In this document: in pieces, positions 1 through 6,105 of the stretch | How the letters are laid out: every line of letters begins with the position of its first letter | Position numbering within the stretch: position 1 is the stretch's first letter | Assembly: GCA_955652215.1 (NCBI GenBank) | Contig: CATPAX010000072.1 | Coordinates: forward strand, 1-6,942 | Length of the DNA stretch: 6,942 nt | Direction: 5' to 3' | DNA from: an uncultured Solirubrobacteraceae bacterium | GTDB lineage: Bacteria; Actinomycetota; Thermoleophilia; Solirubrobacterales; Solirubrobacteraceae | Notes under the pieces: generated by a model | Seen by the model: the letters and a program-made list of their open reading frames with translations, nothing else | Databases searched by the model: none | What the model was told of the DNA's origin: nothing | Made by a program: the position numbers and the translations under genes

Positions 1-648
1 ACCGTAGATCCGGTAGAGGCGGCGACCGCCCGCGCCCTCATCGACGAGCGCCAGCTCATCCCGGTAGATCCTCTTGCCCAGCGCCGCGACCTCGACGCCC
101 TCCGGATGCGCCCCGGGAACATTGATGTTGAGCAGCGTGCCCCGAGGTAGCGGTACGTCCTTCAGTTCTGCGACCAGCCGCGCAGTGAACTCTGCCGCCA
201 CCGCGAACTCGAACCCGGCGCCGGTCCGGAAGTCCAGCTCCAGCGCGCTTGACTGCTGGGACACGGCGATGCCCGGCAGCCCCAGGACGATCGCCTCGAG
301 CGCTGCGGCGACCGTTCCCGAGTAGGTGATGTCGTCGCCGAGGTTCGAACCGTGGTTGATGCCGGCGACCACCAGTTCGGCCTCGAACCCTTCAATCAGA
401 CCCAGGCGCGCCAGCCTCACGCAGTCAACGGGCGTCCCGTCGGTGGCATAGCCGACCGTTCCGTCATCGAAGTCAACCTCCTGCACCCACAGTGGCCGCC
501 GGGTCGTGATCGAGCGGGCCATCGCCGAGCGGTTGCCATCCGGGGCGATCACCGCAAGCTCCACTCCGGGCACTGCGATCAGCGTCCGACGAAGCGCCTG
601 AAGGCCAGCCGCCTCGATGCCATCGTCGTTTGTGAGGAGAACCCGCAC
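1..648 (-). CDS. surE: 5'/3'-nucleotidase SurE, C-terminus cut by window edge
   Basis: SurE is a metal-dependent phosphatase that removes phosphate from nucleoside 5'- and 3'-monophosphates and is linked to stationary-phase survival and nucleotide salvage. The 216 visible residues show the family signatures. The N-terminus MRVLLTNDDGIEAAGL carries the metal-binding Asp8-Asp9 pair. The NRSAMARS loop supplies Ser41. TDGTPVDCV lies at 69-77, AGINHGSN with Asn98 at 95-102, SGTVAAA at 110-116 and LNINVP at 173-178. Family members are about 250-260 residues, so some 35-45 C-terminal residues lie beyond the edge. The GTG start at 648 is chosen because the family begins at MRxLLTNDDG. AGGA lies 9 nt upstream of it. 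The gene follows truA by 88 bp and could be the last operon gene or have its own promoter. Identification is secure. Confidence 0.95.
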   Translation of the reverse strand, partial: MRVLLTNDDGIEAAGLQALRRTLIAVPGVELAVIAPDGNRSAMARSITTRRPLWVQEVDFDDGTVGYATDGTPVDCVRLARLGLIEGFEAELVVAGINHGSNLGDDITYSGTVAAALEAIVLGLPGIAVSQQSSALELDFRTGAGFEFAVAAEFTARLVAELKDVPLPRGTLLNINVPGAHPEGVEVAALGKRIYRDELALVDEGAGGRRLYRIYG

Positions 649-656
649 TCGAATTG

Positions 657-662
657 ATCCTA
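657..662 (-). promoter_or_regulatory. TAGGAT box 8 nt before surE: ribosome-binding site or leaderless -10
   Basis: On the minus strand TAGGAT is followed by eight bases and then the surE GTG. The internal AGGA is an acceptable Shine-Dalgarno core at a normal distance. The hexamer also fits the TANNNT actinobacterial -10, at a distance that would start transcription on the start codon. No convincing -35 is visible 16-18 bp upstream, so the ribosome-binding reading is somewhat more likely. Confidence 0.35.
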
Positions 663-718
663 GCCAGGGGCGCGGCAGCCCAGCGACCACACCGACTTGG
701 CTGAGCGCACGATACGAA

Positions 719-731
719 CCCCCGACGGGGG
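719..731 (-). other. Small GC hairpin in the truA-surE gap
   Basis: CCCCC and GGGGG are separated by three bases, a perfect 5-bp stem starting 5 nt after the truA stop on the minus strand. The bases after it (TTCGTATC) do not form a U-run, so it is a poor intrinsic terminator. It may protect the truA 3' end or weaken read-through into surE. The rest of the 88-bp gap (649-736) shows nothing else I can name. Confidence 0.3.
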
Positions 732-736
732 ATTTG

Positions 737-1498
737 TCAGAGAGCTGTGCCGGGAGGGAGCACACGCCCCCCGCCGTAGCCGACGCCCGCCAGGTAGAGG
801 CCGTGCGGCGGGGCGGTCGGGCCAGCGGCCGACCGCGGCCGGCCTTCGAGCAGCGAAGCGAAGTCCGTGACCGCCTCCCCATCCCCGGCGACGCGCAACA
901 ACGTCCCCACCAGCACTCGGATCATCTGGCGCATGAACGCATCCGCCTCGATCCAGAACTCGAGCAGCCCGTCACCTTCCTCGCGCCAGAGGGCAGCCAT
1001 CACCTCGCGCTCGAACCGCACATGCTCGGTCTGGGTTGGCGTGAACGCCGTGAAGTCGTGGACGCCGACCAGCGCACGGGCGCACTCGTCCAGCACAGCG
1101 CGGTCGACCCGCCGAGGCCAGTGCAGCAGTCGCCCGCGCTCGAGTGCGCTCCGAGCGGGTCGTGTCAGCACGCGGTAGCAGTAACACCGGCTGGTGGCAT
1201 CGCGGCGAGCGTCGAAGTCAGCGCTATCCGCAGCGACGCACTCGAGCACAGCCACGTCCTCGGGGAGCAGCGCATTGAGCGAGCGGACCGAGACTGAATC
1301 GCCGTCGTAGCTGGCGACCTGACCCCAGGCGTGCACGCCCGCGTCGGTGCGTCCGGCGACGGTGAGCGCGACGGGGTCGGCCCGAAGCACCACCCCCAGC
1401 GCTCGCTCGACCTCCTCCTGGACCGTCCGGGCGCCAGGCTGGCGAGCCCACCCGGCGAAGCCGCTGCCGTCGTACTCCAGAAGGAGCCGGCAGCGCAT
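737..1498 (-). CDS. truA: tRNA pseudouridine(38-40) synthase TruA
   Basis: TruA isomerises uridine to pseudouridine at positions 38, 39 and 40 of the tRNA anticodon stem, which supports reading-frame maintenance. The 253-residue protein has the expected length. LLLEYDGSGFAGW at 5-17 is the family N-terminal signature. AGRTDAGVHA contains the catalytic aspartate, Asp52. FDARRDATSRCYCYRV is at 95-110, GVHDFTAF at 145-152, FMRQMIRVLVGTL at 188-200 and AGPTAPPHGLYL at 225-236, all where TruA has them. The ATG at 1498 puts the conserved LEYDG block at residue 7, as in relatives, but the nearest Shine-Dalgarno-like run, AAGG, ends only 3 nt before it. The gene sits 50 bp after rplQ, a common neighbour in Actinobacteria and Firmicutes, and is probably co-transcribed with the ribosomal genes. 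Confidence 0.97.
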   Translation of the reverse strand: MRCRLLLEYDGSGFAGWARQPGARTVQEEVERALGVVLRADPVALTVAGRTDAGVHAWGQVASYDGDSVSVRSLNALLPEDVAVLECVAADSADFDARRDATSRCYCYRVLTRPARSALERGRLLHWPRRVDRAVLDECARALVGVHDFTAFTPTQTEHVRFEREVMAALWREEGDGLLEFWIEADAFMRQMIRVLVGTLLRVAGDGEAVTDFASLLEGRPRSAAGPTAPPHGLYLAGVGYGGGRVLPPGTAL

Positions 1499-1505
1499 CG
1501 ACCTT

Positions 1506-1548
1506 AGTGCCCCGAGTCAGGAACTCGCGACATCAGTGCCCCGAGTCA
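1506..1548 (-). repeat. 14-bp direct repeat in the rplQ-truA gap
   Basis: The sequence AGTGCCCCGAGTCA (plus strand) occurs exactly at 1506-1519 and again at 1535-1548, giving a 29-bp period with 15 bases between copies. On the transcribed strand one copy directly follows the rplQ stop codon and the other directly precedes the AAGG in front of truA. The spacer plus the edge of the second transcribed copy can form a 5-bp hairpin (CGAGT/ACTCG, 1513-1527). It could be a local duplication or paired protein- or RNA-binding sites; function unknown. Confidence 0.7.
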
Positions 1549-1902
1549 CTAGACTAGCTCGAGCAGCACCATTTCGCTCGCATCCGAGCGCCTCGGACCG
1601 AGCTTCAAGATTCGCGTGTAGCCGCCCCGCCGCTCGCTGTAGCGCGGGGCGATCTCCTCGAACAGCTTGTAGACCGCGAACTTGTCCTGGCCGAGAGCCG
1701 ACAGTGCCTGGCGCCGCGCATGCAGATCGCCGCGCTTGGCCAGTGTGATCAGCTTCTCGAGCTCGGGCTTGACTGCCTTCGCCTTCGCCTCGGTGGTTTC
1801 GATGCGCTCATGGGCAATCACCTCTTTCGAGAGGTTGATCAGCAGCGACTTGCGGTGCGCGGCGCTACGGCTAAGCTGGTATCGCTGACGCTGGTGGCGC
1901 AT
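1549..1902 (-). CDS. rplQ: 50S ribosomal protein L17
   Basis: L17 is a large-subunit protein of about 120 residues that sits near the peptide-exit tunnel. The 117-residue product has the conserved start [18 protein letters not shown], then [12 protein letters not shown] at 31-42 and [12 protein letters not shown] at 48-59. The core ends with [24 protein letters not shown] at 88-111, the characteristic C-terminal block. The protein ends soon after this block, so it lacks the long C-terminal extension of some actinobacterial L17 proteins. It starts 11 bp after the rpoA stop, and the rpoA stop itself contributes to the Shine-Dalgarno run TAAGG, which suggests translational coupling. Last ribosomal-protein gene of the operon. 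Confidence 0.97.
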   Translation of the reverse strand: MRHQRQRYQLSRSAAHRKSLLINLSKEVIAHERIETTEAKAKAVKPELEKLITLAKRGDLHARRQALSALGQDKFAVYKLFEEIAPRYSERRGGYTRILKLGPRRSDASEMVLLELV

Positions 1903-1913
1903 GGCCGCAGACC

Positions 1914-2891
1914 TTACTCGCCTCGAAGGTTGAGGCCGCGGGCGTGAAGCGTCTCGATCACCTCGTCGATCGACTTCTTGCCGAAGTTCGGGATCGCGTT
2001 CAGCTCGCCCTCGGTCTTCGAGACAAGGTCGCCGACCGTCTGGATGCCGGCGCGCTTCAGGCAGTTGTAGGAGCGAACGCCGAGCTCGAGCTCCTCGATC
2101 AGGATGTCGTCCATCGCGTTCGGTGGCCGCGAGGGGGTGCCGACGGCGCCGGCGCCGGCCAGGCCGGGCTCGAGCACCGCCCCGCCCGTGTCGCGCAGCT
2201 CCACCACGCGGTCGGCGTCGGTGAAGATCGCGAGCTGCGAGATCAGGATCTCGGCGGCCTCGCGCAGCGCGGCGTGCGGATCGATCGAGCCGTCGGTCTC
2301 GATGTCGAGCGTCAGCTTGTCGAAGTCGGTCCGCTGCCCCACTCGGGCCTGCTCGACGTTATAGGCGACGCGGCGCACCGGCGAGAAGATCGAGTCGATC
2401 GGGATCACGCCGATCGGCTGGTCGGGAGACTTGTTCTCCTCCGCCGGGCGGTAGCCACGTCCGCGGCCGATCGTCAGGTAGACCTCGAGCTTGGTCTTCT
2501 TCTCGAGCGTCGCGATGTGCGCGTTCGGATTGAGGATCTCGACCCCGGAAGGAAGATCGATGTCAGCCGCCGTGATCTCGCCGGGCCCTGTGACTACCAG
2601 CGGCGCCTCGATCTCGGTCGCGTCTGAGTGCATGCGGCAGACGATCCCCTTCAGGTTGAGGACGATGTCGGTCACGTCCTCCTTGACGCCCCTGATCGTC
2701 GAGAACTCGTGGGCCACGCCCTCGATCCGCACACTCGTCACCGCGGCGCCCGCAAGGGAGGAGAGCAGAACGCGACGCAGCGAGTTGCCGAACGTGTAAC
2801 CGAAGCCGCGATCGAGTGGCTCGATCGTGAACGATCCTCGGTAGTCGTCGACGCTCTCGCTTGAGATTCGGGGGACTTGGAAGTCGAGCAT
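1914..2891 (-). CDS. rpoA: DNA-directed RNA polymerase subunit alpha
   Basis: The alpha subunit dimerises to start RNA polymerase assembly and contacts promoter UP elements and activators. The 325-residue protein is full length. The N-terminal domain covers about 1-235, with the assembly signature [20 protein letters not shown] at 31-50 and [20 protein letters not shown] at 54-73. A flexible Gly/Ala/Pro-rich linker spans about 236-260. The C-terminal domain (261-325) reads [17 protein letters not shown] then NFGKKSIDE. Arg273, Asn276 and Lys306 align with the UP-element contacts Arg265, Asn268 and Lys298 of E. coli. The ATG at 2891 is supported by AGGA about 8 nt upstream. An 87-bp structured gap separates it from rpsD, the longest gap between rpmJ and rplQ. 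Confidence 0.98.
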   Translation of the reverse strand: MLDFQVPRISSESVDDYRGSFTIEPLDRGFGYTFGNSLRRVLLSSLAGAAVTSVRIEGVAHEFSTIRGVKEDVTDIVLNLKGIVCRMHSDATEIEAPLVVTGPGEITAADIDLPSGVEILNPNAHIATLEKKTKLEVYLTIGRGRGYRPAEENKSPDQPIGVIPIDSIFSPVRRVAYNVEQARVGQRTDFDKLTLDIETDGSIDPHAALREAAEILISQLAIFTDADRVVELRDTGGAVLEPGLAGAGAVGTPSRPPNAMDDILIEELELGVRSYNCLKRAGIQTVGDLVSKTEGELNAIPNFGKKSIDEVIETLHARGLNLRGE

Positions 2892-2917
2892 CAGGGTCCT
2901 AACGTCGTGGTTTCATA

Positions 2918-2976
2918 CCGCCGCGAGGCGGTTCTCGAGGCCGAGCCGCCGCTGCGGCGTCAGCCAAAGCTTGGCT
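2918..2976 (-). promoter_or_regulatory. Three tandem hairpins in the rpsD-rpoA gap
   Basis: Three perfect short stem-loops fill most of the 87-bp gap. In transcript order they are AGCCAA/TTGGCT with a 3-base loop (2962-2976), starting 2 nt after the rpsD stop; CGCCG/CGGCG with a 3-base loop (2947-2959); and CCGCC/GGCGG with a 4-base loop (2918-2931). None has a following U-run, so they do not look like a full terminator. Plausible roles are mRNA processing or stability sites that set the ratio of rpoA to ribosomal-protein output, or a protein-binding site. Confidence 0.45.
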
Positions 2977-2978
2977 TG

Positions 2979-3599
2979 CTACTTCGAATACAGCTCGACG
3001 ATGAGCTGTTCCTGCACCGGCGCTGCGATCTCACGCCGCTCCGGCTTGCGAAGCACCTTCGCCGTCAGCGAGTCATGATCGGCCTGGAGCCACGCCGGGA
3101 CCTGCCCGGTGAGCTCGGTGGCGTCCCGGATGACCTGCGTCGCCTGCGAGCGGGTGTCAATCGCTATCACGTCGCCGTCCCTGAGCTGGTAGCTCGGGAT
3201 GTTGACCCTCCGGCCGTTCACGGTCCAGTGTCCATGCAAGATCAGCTGCCGGGCCTGCCGCCGGGATGCTGCGAATCCGAGCCTCACCAGCACGTTGTCG
3301 AAGCGACATTCGAGCATCCGCAGCAGGTTCTCCCCGGTGATCCCCGGCTGGCGGGAGGCCTTGTGATAGTAGATCCGGAACTGCCGCTCGAGGACGCCGT
3401 AGTAGCGCTTGGCCTTCTGCTTCTCGCGGAGCTGGACCCGGTACTCGCTCTGCTTCTGACGCCCGCGGCCGTGCTCTCCCGGTGGATAGGAGCGCCGCTC
3501 GACGCCGCATTTGTCGGTGAGGCAGCGCTCGCCCTTCAGGAAGAGCTTCTGCCCCTCCCGCCGGCACTGCTTGCACTGTGGCGTTGTGTCTCGTGCCAT
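2979..3599 (-). CDS. rpsD: 30S ribosomal protein S4
   Basis: S4 is a primary 16S rRNA-binding protein that nucleates small-subunit assembly; in E. coli it also represses alpha-operon translation. The 206-residue protein keeps a complete zinc site in its N-terminal arm, Cys9, Cys12, Cys26 and Cys31, the C+ form known from Thermus. Next come SYPPGEHGRGRQKQSEY at 37-53 and KQKAKRYYGVLERQF at 60-74. The S4 RNA-binding domain runs from MLECRFDNVLVRLGFA (95-110) through SRRQARQLILHGHWTVNG (112-129) to about 150. It starts 7 bp after rpsK with the Shine-Dalgarno AGGA overlapping the rpsK TAG. No leader-RNA homology could be tested by eye, so autoregulation is inferred from the family only. Confidence 0.98.
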   Translation of the reverse strand: MARDTTPQCKQCRREGQKLFLKGERCLTDKCGVERRSYPPGEHGRGRQKQSEYRVQLREKQKAKRYYGVLERQFRIYYHKASRQPGITGENLLRMLECRFDNVLVRLGFAASRRQARQLILHGHWTVNGRRVNIPSYQLRDGDVIAIDTRSQATQVIRDATELTGQVPAWLQADHDSLTAKVLRKPERREIAAPVQEQLIVELYSK

Positions 3600-3606
3600 C
3601 TGCTTC

Positions 3607-4005
3607 CTATACCCGGCGCCGCTTACGTGGGCGGCAGCCGTTGTGTGCCTGCGGTGTGACTTCCCTTACGCCCGTGACCTCGAGTCCCGCGGCCTGGAGG
3701 GAGCGGATCGCCGTCTCGCGACCCGAGCCCGGTCCCTTGACGAAGACCTCGACCTTCTGAAGGCCGTGGTCGATGCCCTTGCGTGCCGCCGCATCGGCGG
3801 TCACCTGAGCGGCGAATGGAGTGGACTTCCGCGAGCCCTTGAAGCCGGCGCCGCCAGCCGACTCCCAGGCAATCACATTGCCCTCGCGGTCGGTGAGCGA
3901 GACGATGGTGTTATTGAACGAAGTCTTGATGTGGGCCTGACCGATGGGAATGTTCTTACGGACGCGTCGGCGCCCGCGCTGAGGTCGACGCGGAGCTGGG
4001 CTCAC
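3607..4005 (-). CDS. rpsK: 30S ribosomal protein S11
   Basis: S11 lies on the small-subunit platform near the mRNA exit channel. The 132-residue product has a basic N-terminal extension ([15 protein letters not shown]), then [18 protein letters not shown] at 22-39 and [19 protein letters not shown] at 49-67. It ends with the family-specific basic tail [15 protein letters not shown]. The start is a GTG that overlaps the rpsM stop in a 4-base GTGA, a typical coupling arrangement, and the upstream coding sequence supplies a GGAAGAAG ribosome-binding run. The stop codon TAG forms part of the rpsD ribosome-binding site. Confidence 0.98.
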   Translation of the reverse strand: MSPAPRRPQRGRRRVRKNIPIGQAHIKTSFNNTIVSLTDREGNVIAWESAGGAGFKGSRKSTPFAAQVTADAAARKGIDHGLQKVEVFVKGPGSGRETAIRSLQAAGLEVTGVREVTPQAHNGCRPRKRRRV

Positions 4006-4385
4006 TTCTTCCCGGCCTTCTTCTTACCGGCGATCTGCATCCGCTTGGGACCCTTGCGCGTGCGGGCATTGGTCTTGGTGTTCTGTCCGTGGACCGGCAG
4101 TCCGCGACGGTGCCGCAGCCCCCGGTAGCAGCCGATCTCTTGCAGGCGCTTGATGTTCTGGGAGCGTTCGCGCCGTAGGTCTCCCTCGACCATGAGCGAA
4201 CCGTCGATCAGCTCGCGGAGCTTGATGACCTCTTCTTCGGTGAGGTCGCGCACCTTACGGTCGGGCTCGACCCCGACGTCGGTGAGCAGTTTGTTCGAGG
4301 TCGAGCGGCCGATGCCGTAGATGTAAGTGAGCCCGATCTCAACGCGCTTGTTCAGCGGAATGTTGACTCCGGAGATACGTGCCAT
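4002..4385 (-). CDS. rpsM: 30S ribosomal protein S13
   Basis: S13 sits in the head of the small subunit, contacts the P-site tRNA and forms intersubunit bridges. The 127-residue product shows [21 protein letters not shown]'s family pattern at the N-terminus, [12 protein letters not shown] at 23-34 and the helix containing [14 protein letters not shown] at 48-61. [31 protein letters not shown] at 71-101 and [13 protein letters not shown] follow, with a lysine-rich tail (GKKKAGKK). The ATG at 4385 lies 7 bp after the rpmJ stop. The GGCAGGGG run at the end of rpmJ can act as its ribosome-binding site. It overlaps rpsK by 4 nt. Confidence 0.98.
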   Translation of the reverse strand: MARISGVNIPLNKRVEIGLTYIYGIGRSTSNKLLTDVGVEPDRKVRDLTEEEVIKLRELIDGSLMVEGDLRRERSQNIKRLQEIGCYRGLRHRRGLPVHGQNTKTNARTRKGPKRMQIAGKKKAGKK

Positions 4386-4392
4386 CTGTTGG

Positions 4393-4506
4393 TTACCCCT
4401 GCCTCTGCTTGTGGCGCGGATTCGAGCAGATCACGAGGACCCGCCCATTCCGGCGGACGATCTTGCACTTCTCACACATCGGCTTGACCGACGGTCTGAC
4501 TTTCAC
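4393..4506 (-). CDS. rpmJ: 50S ribosomal protein L36, zinc-binding form
   Basis: L36 is the smallest large-subunit protein, 37-38 residues, binding 23S rRNA. The 37-residue product [19 protein letters not shown]... ends HKQRQG exactly as the family does. It keeps the zinc ribbon Cys11, Cys14, Cys27 and His32, the C+ paralogue type. The GTG at 4506 is chosen because family members begin at MKVRPSVKxxC; the frame stays open upstream, but only as an alternative frame of the AraC-type gene. A purine-rich AGAAGAGAG lies about 12-20 nt upstream, so the ribosome-binding site is not ideal. It is the first gene of the alpha operon here. The usual partner immediately upstream, infA, is absent. Confidence 0.96.
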   Translation of the reverse strand: MKVRPSVKPMCEKCKIVRRNGRVLVICSNPRHKQRQG

Positions 4507-4563
4507 GGCTCGCTTCGCTCTCTTCTGTAAATTGATTTCCCAGTGGTCCGCCAGCCCGGCTCT

Positions 4564-4582
4564 GGCGACCGGTACGGTCGCC
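4564..4582 (-). promoter_or_regulatory. 19-bp inverted repeat in the rpmJ leader
   Basis: GGCGACCG and CGGTCGCC form a perfect 8-bp inverted repeat around GTA, about 58 bp upstream of the rpmJ start, in the 140-bp gap after the AraC-type gene (4507-4646). No U-run follows on the minus strand, so it is not an intrinsic terminator. It could be an RNA leader hairpin for ribosomal-protein feedback, or a DNA operator. The gap also holds an A/T-rich pocket (about 4523-4541). It has no room for infA. Confidence 0.5.
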
Positions 4583-4643
4583 GCTACCGTGCTGAGGAGC
4601 GGCCACGCAGCGCGAAATGATCGCGCGACGGGCGCAACGAGGG

Positions 4644-4652
4644 ATGTTAGCA
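4644..4652 (-). promoter_or_regulatory. Candidate extended -10 promoter for the alpha operon
   Basis: On the minus strand TGCTAACAT matches an extended -10 (TG, one base, then TAACAT, which fits TANNNT). It is the only TANNNT hexamer in the gap before rpmJ and overlaps the stop codon of the upstream AraC-type gene. Transcription would begin near 4637 and give a leader of about 130 nt containing the inverted repeat at 4564-4582. No good -35 is visible, so this is a prediction only; read-through from the regulator gene or a promoter inside it are alternatives. Confidence 0.3.
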
Positions 4653-5462
4653 AGGGCGCTGCGGCGGCGGAGCCGCCCCGAGACCTCCGGCTGCTGCACC
4701 GTCGGCCGAGCCAAAGTACCTCTTTGGAGTCGTGCCGGTTTCGCGCCGGAATGCCGCAACGAACGCGCTTGGAGCGTAGCCGGCCTGCAACGACGCCCGG
4801 GTGATCGAACCTCCTTCGGCCAGGATCGGAAGCACGGTCTGCAAACGCAGCCGAGTTCGCCAGCGCCCGAAGGAGATTCCGGTGCCGGCCACGAACGCGC
4901 GGGCCAGAGTGCGTTCGCTGGCACCGACGTGTCGTCCCCACTGCTCAAGGGTGCGCTTGTTCTCTGGCGCCTGCATCAGCGCCTCCGCGACGTCTCGCGC
5001 CCTCGGATCCAGCGGCATCCGCAGCTCGATAGTCGCCATGTGCAGTGGCTCGAGGAGCCCGATCAGCAGCTCTTCCGCCGCCGAGCGCTGGCGCGGTCGC
5101 AGCTCGACGTCCTCGAGGTACGCGATCAGCTCGGCCAGCAGTGCTCGCGCGCCGACTGGCGTCGGCGTTTCCCAGTCGATCGGACATCGGTCCGGTCGGA
5201 TATAGAGCGCGCGCATCGTCGCGCTGCTCGAGGCACGTGTTTCATGAGGCAACCCCGCCGGGATCCATAGTGCCCGGGTCGGCGGGAGGACCCAGGTCGA
5301 GGCCTGCGTGATCACTGTGAGGACCCCCACCGCCGCCCAGGCGAGTTGATGTCGTTCGTGCGCGTGCCAGGCGAACGCCCTCCCGGCGGGCATCGGGAAC
5401 GTCTGGACCACGGTCACCGGTGGCTCGCTCGGAGGTGCGCGAACTTGACCGTTTTGCGACAC
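4647..5462 (-). CDS. NimR-like AraC-family transcriptional regulator
   Basis: The predicted 271-residue DNA-binding regulator has an N-terminal cupin sensor and a C-terminal AraC domain. The sensor shows [21 protein letters not shown] at 32-52 split by short variable stretches, [16 protein letters not shown] at 59-74 and MRALYIRP at 83-90, the pattern of the NimR/YbdO group. The DNA-binding part has a first helix-turn-helix in [19 protein letters not shown] (172-190), then [14 protein letters not shown] second lies in [21 protein letters not shown] (220-240), ending TPKRYF. A Gly/Ala/Pro-rich tail follows. The start is uncertain. GTG at 5462 leaves 55 bp to the divergent methyltransferase and has a TANNNT box 8 nt upstream. 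ATG at 5510 and TTG at 5528 are open in frame but would nearly or actually overlap that gene. NimR of E. coli controls a drug exporter; no exporter is present here, so the likely targets are the divergent pair. The ligand is unknown. Confidence 0.9.
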   Translation of the reverse strand: MSQNGQVRAPPSEPPVTVVQTFPMPAGRAFAWHAHERHQLAWAAVGVLTVITQASTWVLPPTRALWIPAGLPHETRASSSATMRALYIRPDRCPIDWETPTPVGARALLAELIAYLEDVELRPRQRSAAEELLIGLLEPLHMATIELRMPLDPRARDVAEALMQAPENKRTLEQWGRHVGASERTLARAFVAGTGISFGRWRTRLRLQTVLPILAEGGSITRASLQAGYAPSAFVAAFRRETGTTPKRYFGSADGAAAGGLGAAPPPQRPC

Positions 5463-5470
5463 AGATTGGC

Positions 5471-5476
5471 AGCCTA
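5471..5476 (-). promoter_or_regulatory. Candidate -10 box of the AraC-type gene
   Basis: TAGGCT (minus strand) fits TANNNT and lies 8 nt before the GTG at 5462, the spacing of a leaderless actinobacterial transcript. No good -35 is seen. The box lies within the same 55-bp space as the methyltransferase promoter, so the two would interfere or be co-regulated. Two TTGGC direct half-sites (5466-5470 and 5482-5486) are possible operator elements. Confidence 0.35.
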
Positions 5477-5481
5477 CGCCC

Positions 5482-5510
5482 TTGGCGGATCCCCGCTCGG
5501 CGCCTAGCAT
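5482..5510 (+). promoter_or_regulatory. Candidate leaderless promoter of the methyltransferase-cupin pair
   Basis: TTGGCG at 5482-5487 (-35-like), a 17-bp spacer and TAGCAT at 5505-5510 (-10, fits TANNNT) are followed by 7 bases and then the ATG at 5518. Transcription would start on or next to the A of that ATG. No Shine-Dalgarno sequence is seen before the ATG, which agrees with a leaderless message and supports this start over the upstream in-frame ATG at 5482. Confidence 0.5.
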
Positions 5511-5517
5511 CGCGGCG

Positions 5518-6105
5518 ATGAACACCAATCACGACCGGGTGTGTTCGAGTCCCGAATGGGCTGAACACCTTCATCGAGATGTGCTGCCAGCCATTGTCGA
5601 CGGCGTTGACCTCGGCGACCGGATGCTCGAGATCGGCCCTGGTCCGGGCGCAGCCACCGAGTGGCTGCGTCACCGGGTCCGGCGACTGCTCACGCTTGAG
5701 CTCGACCGATCTGCCGCGAGGAGCCTCACTGCTCGATTCGCGAACACCAACGTCGAGGTATACGTGGGCGATGCGACGGCGATGCCATGGGATGGCGACT
5801 CATTCGACGCCGTTGGAGGCTTCACGATGCTGCACCACATCCCGACGATCGGAGGGCAGAACCGAGTCCTGGCTGAGGCGTACCGGGTTCTCAGACCAGG
5901 AGGGATGCTCATCGGCTCCGACAGTCTGGCCAGCGACGAGCTTCATCATTTCCACGAAGGCGACGTTTACAACCCGATCGAGCCCGCATCGCTGTTCACG
6001 CGCCTGCAGACCGTCGGCTTCGACTGGGTGACGGTTGCAGCTGAAGACGGGTTGCGCTTCCGTGCGCGCAAGTCGCCGGCCGACATCATCAAGCTGGATG
6101 GATGA
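5518..6105 (+). CDS. Class I SAM-dependent methyltransferase
   Basis: The 195-residue soluble enzyme is predicted to transfer a methyl group from S-adenosylmethionine to an unknown substrate. The Rossmann-fold motifs are in order. Motif I is MLEIGPGPGAATE (36-48), the SAM-binding glycine loop. An acidic residue ends beta-2 in LTLELDRS (58-65). Motif III is VGDATAMPWDGDSFDAV (83-99), followed by LHHI (105-108). A post-motif LRPGGMLIGSDS (125-136) is as in UbiE/Methyltransf_11 proteins. The N-terminal NHDRVCSSPEWAEHL is typical of an actinobacterial group of uncharacterised methyltransferases. An in-frame ATG at 5482 would add 12 residues, but these lie in the promoter region. The gene diverges from the AraC-type regulator and overlaps the cupin by 8 nt. 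Parts of its 5' end look less GC-rich than the ribosomal genes, which may suggest transfer, but I did not compute this. Confidence 0.93.
   Translation: MNTNHDRVCSSPEWAEHLHRDVLPAIVDGVDLGDRMLEIGPGPGAATEWLRHRVRRLLTLELDRSAARSLTARFANTNVEVYVGDATAMPWDGDSFDAVGGFTMLHHIPTIGGQNRVLAEAYRVLRPGGMLIGSDSLASDELHHFHEGDVYNPIEPASLFTRLQTVGFDWVTVAAEDGLRFRARKSPADIIKLDG

Noticed and set aside
719..731. Rho-independent terminator after truA
   Set aside because: The stem is only 5 bp and lacks a U-run; kept only as a small hairpin.
617..1297. Long plus-strand open frame opposite truA
   Set aside because: It is antisense to a complete, well-conserved truA; composition (Arg, Pro, Ala, His-rich) is what GC-rich codon shadows give.
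1944..2627. Plus-strand open frame of 227 codons opposite rpoA
   Set aside because: Shadow of rpoA codons; repeated Asp/Arg/Leu runs and no family motifs.
2877..4128. Two long plus-strand open frames opposite rpsD, rpsK and rpsM
   Set aside because: They are antisense to three certain ribosomal-protein genes, and no domain is recognisable.
4507..4646. Possible infA remnant between the regulator and rpmJ
   Set aside because: At 140 bp the gap is shorter than infA (about 72 codons). No frame gives IF-1 motifs such as the C-terminal SRGRI pattern.
4393..4941. Longer version of rpmJ extending upstream through the AraC-type gene
   Set aside because: The extra 145 residues read the regulator in another frame; L36 is 37-38 residues and the GTG at 4506 gives the exact family start.
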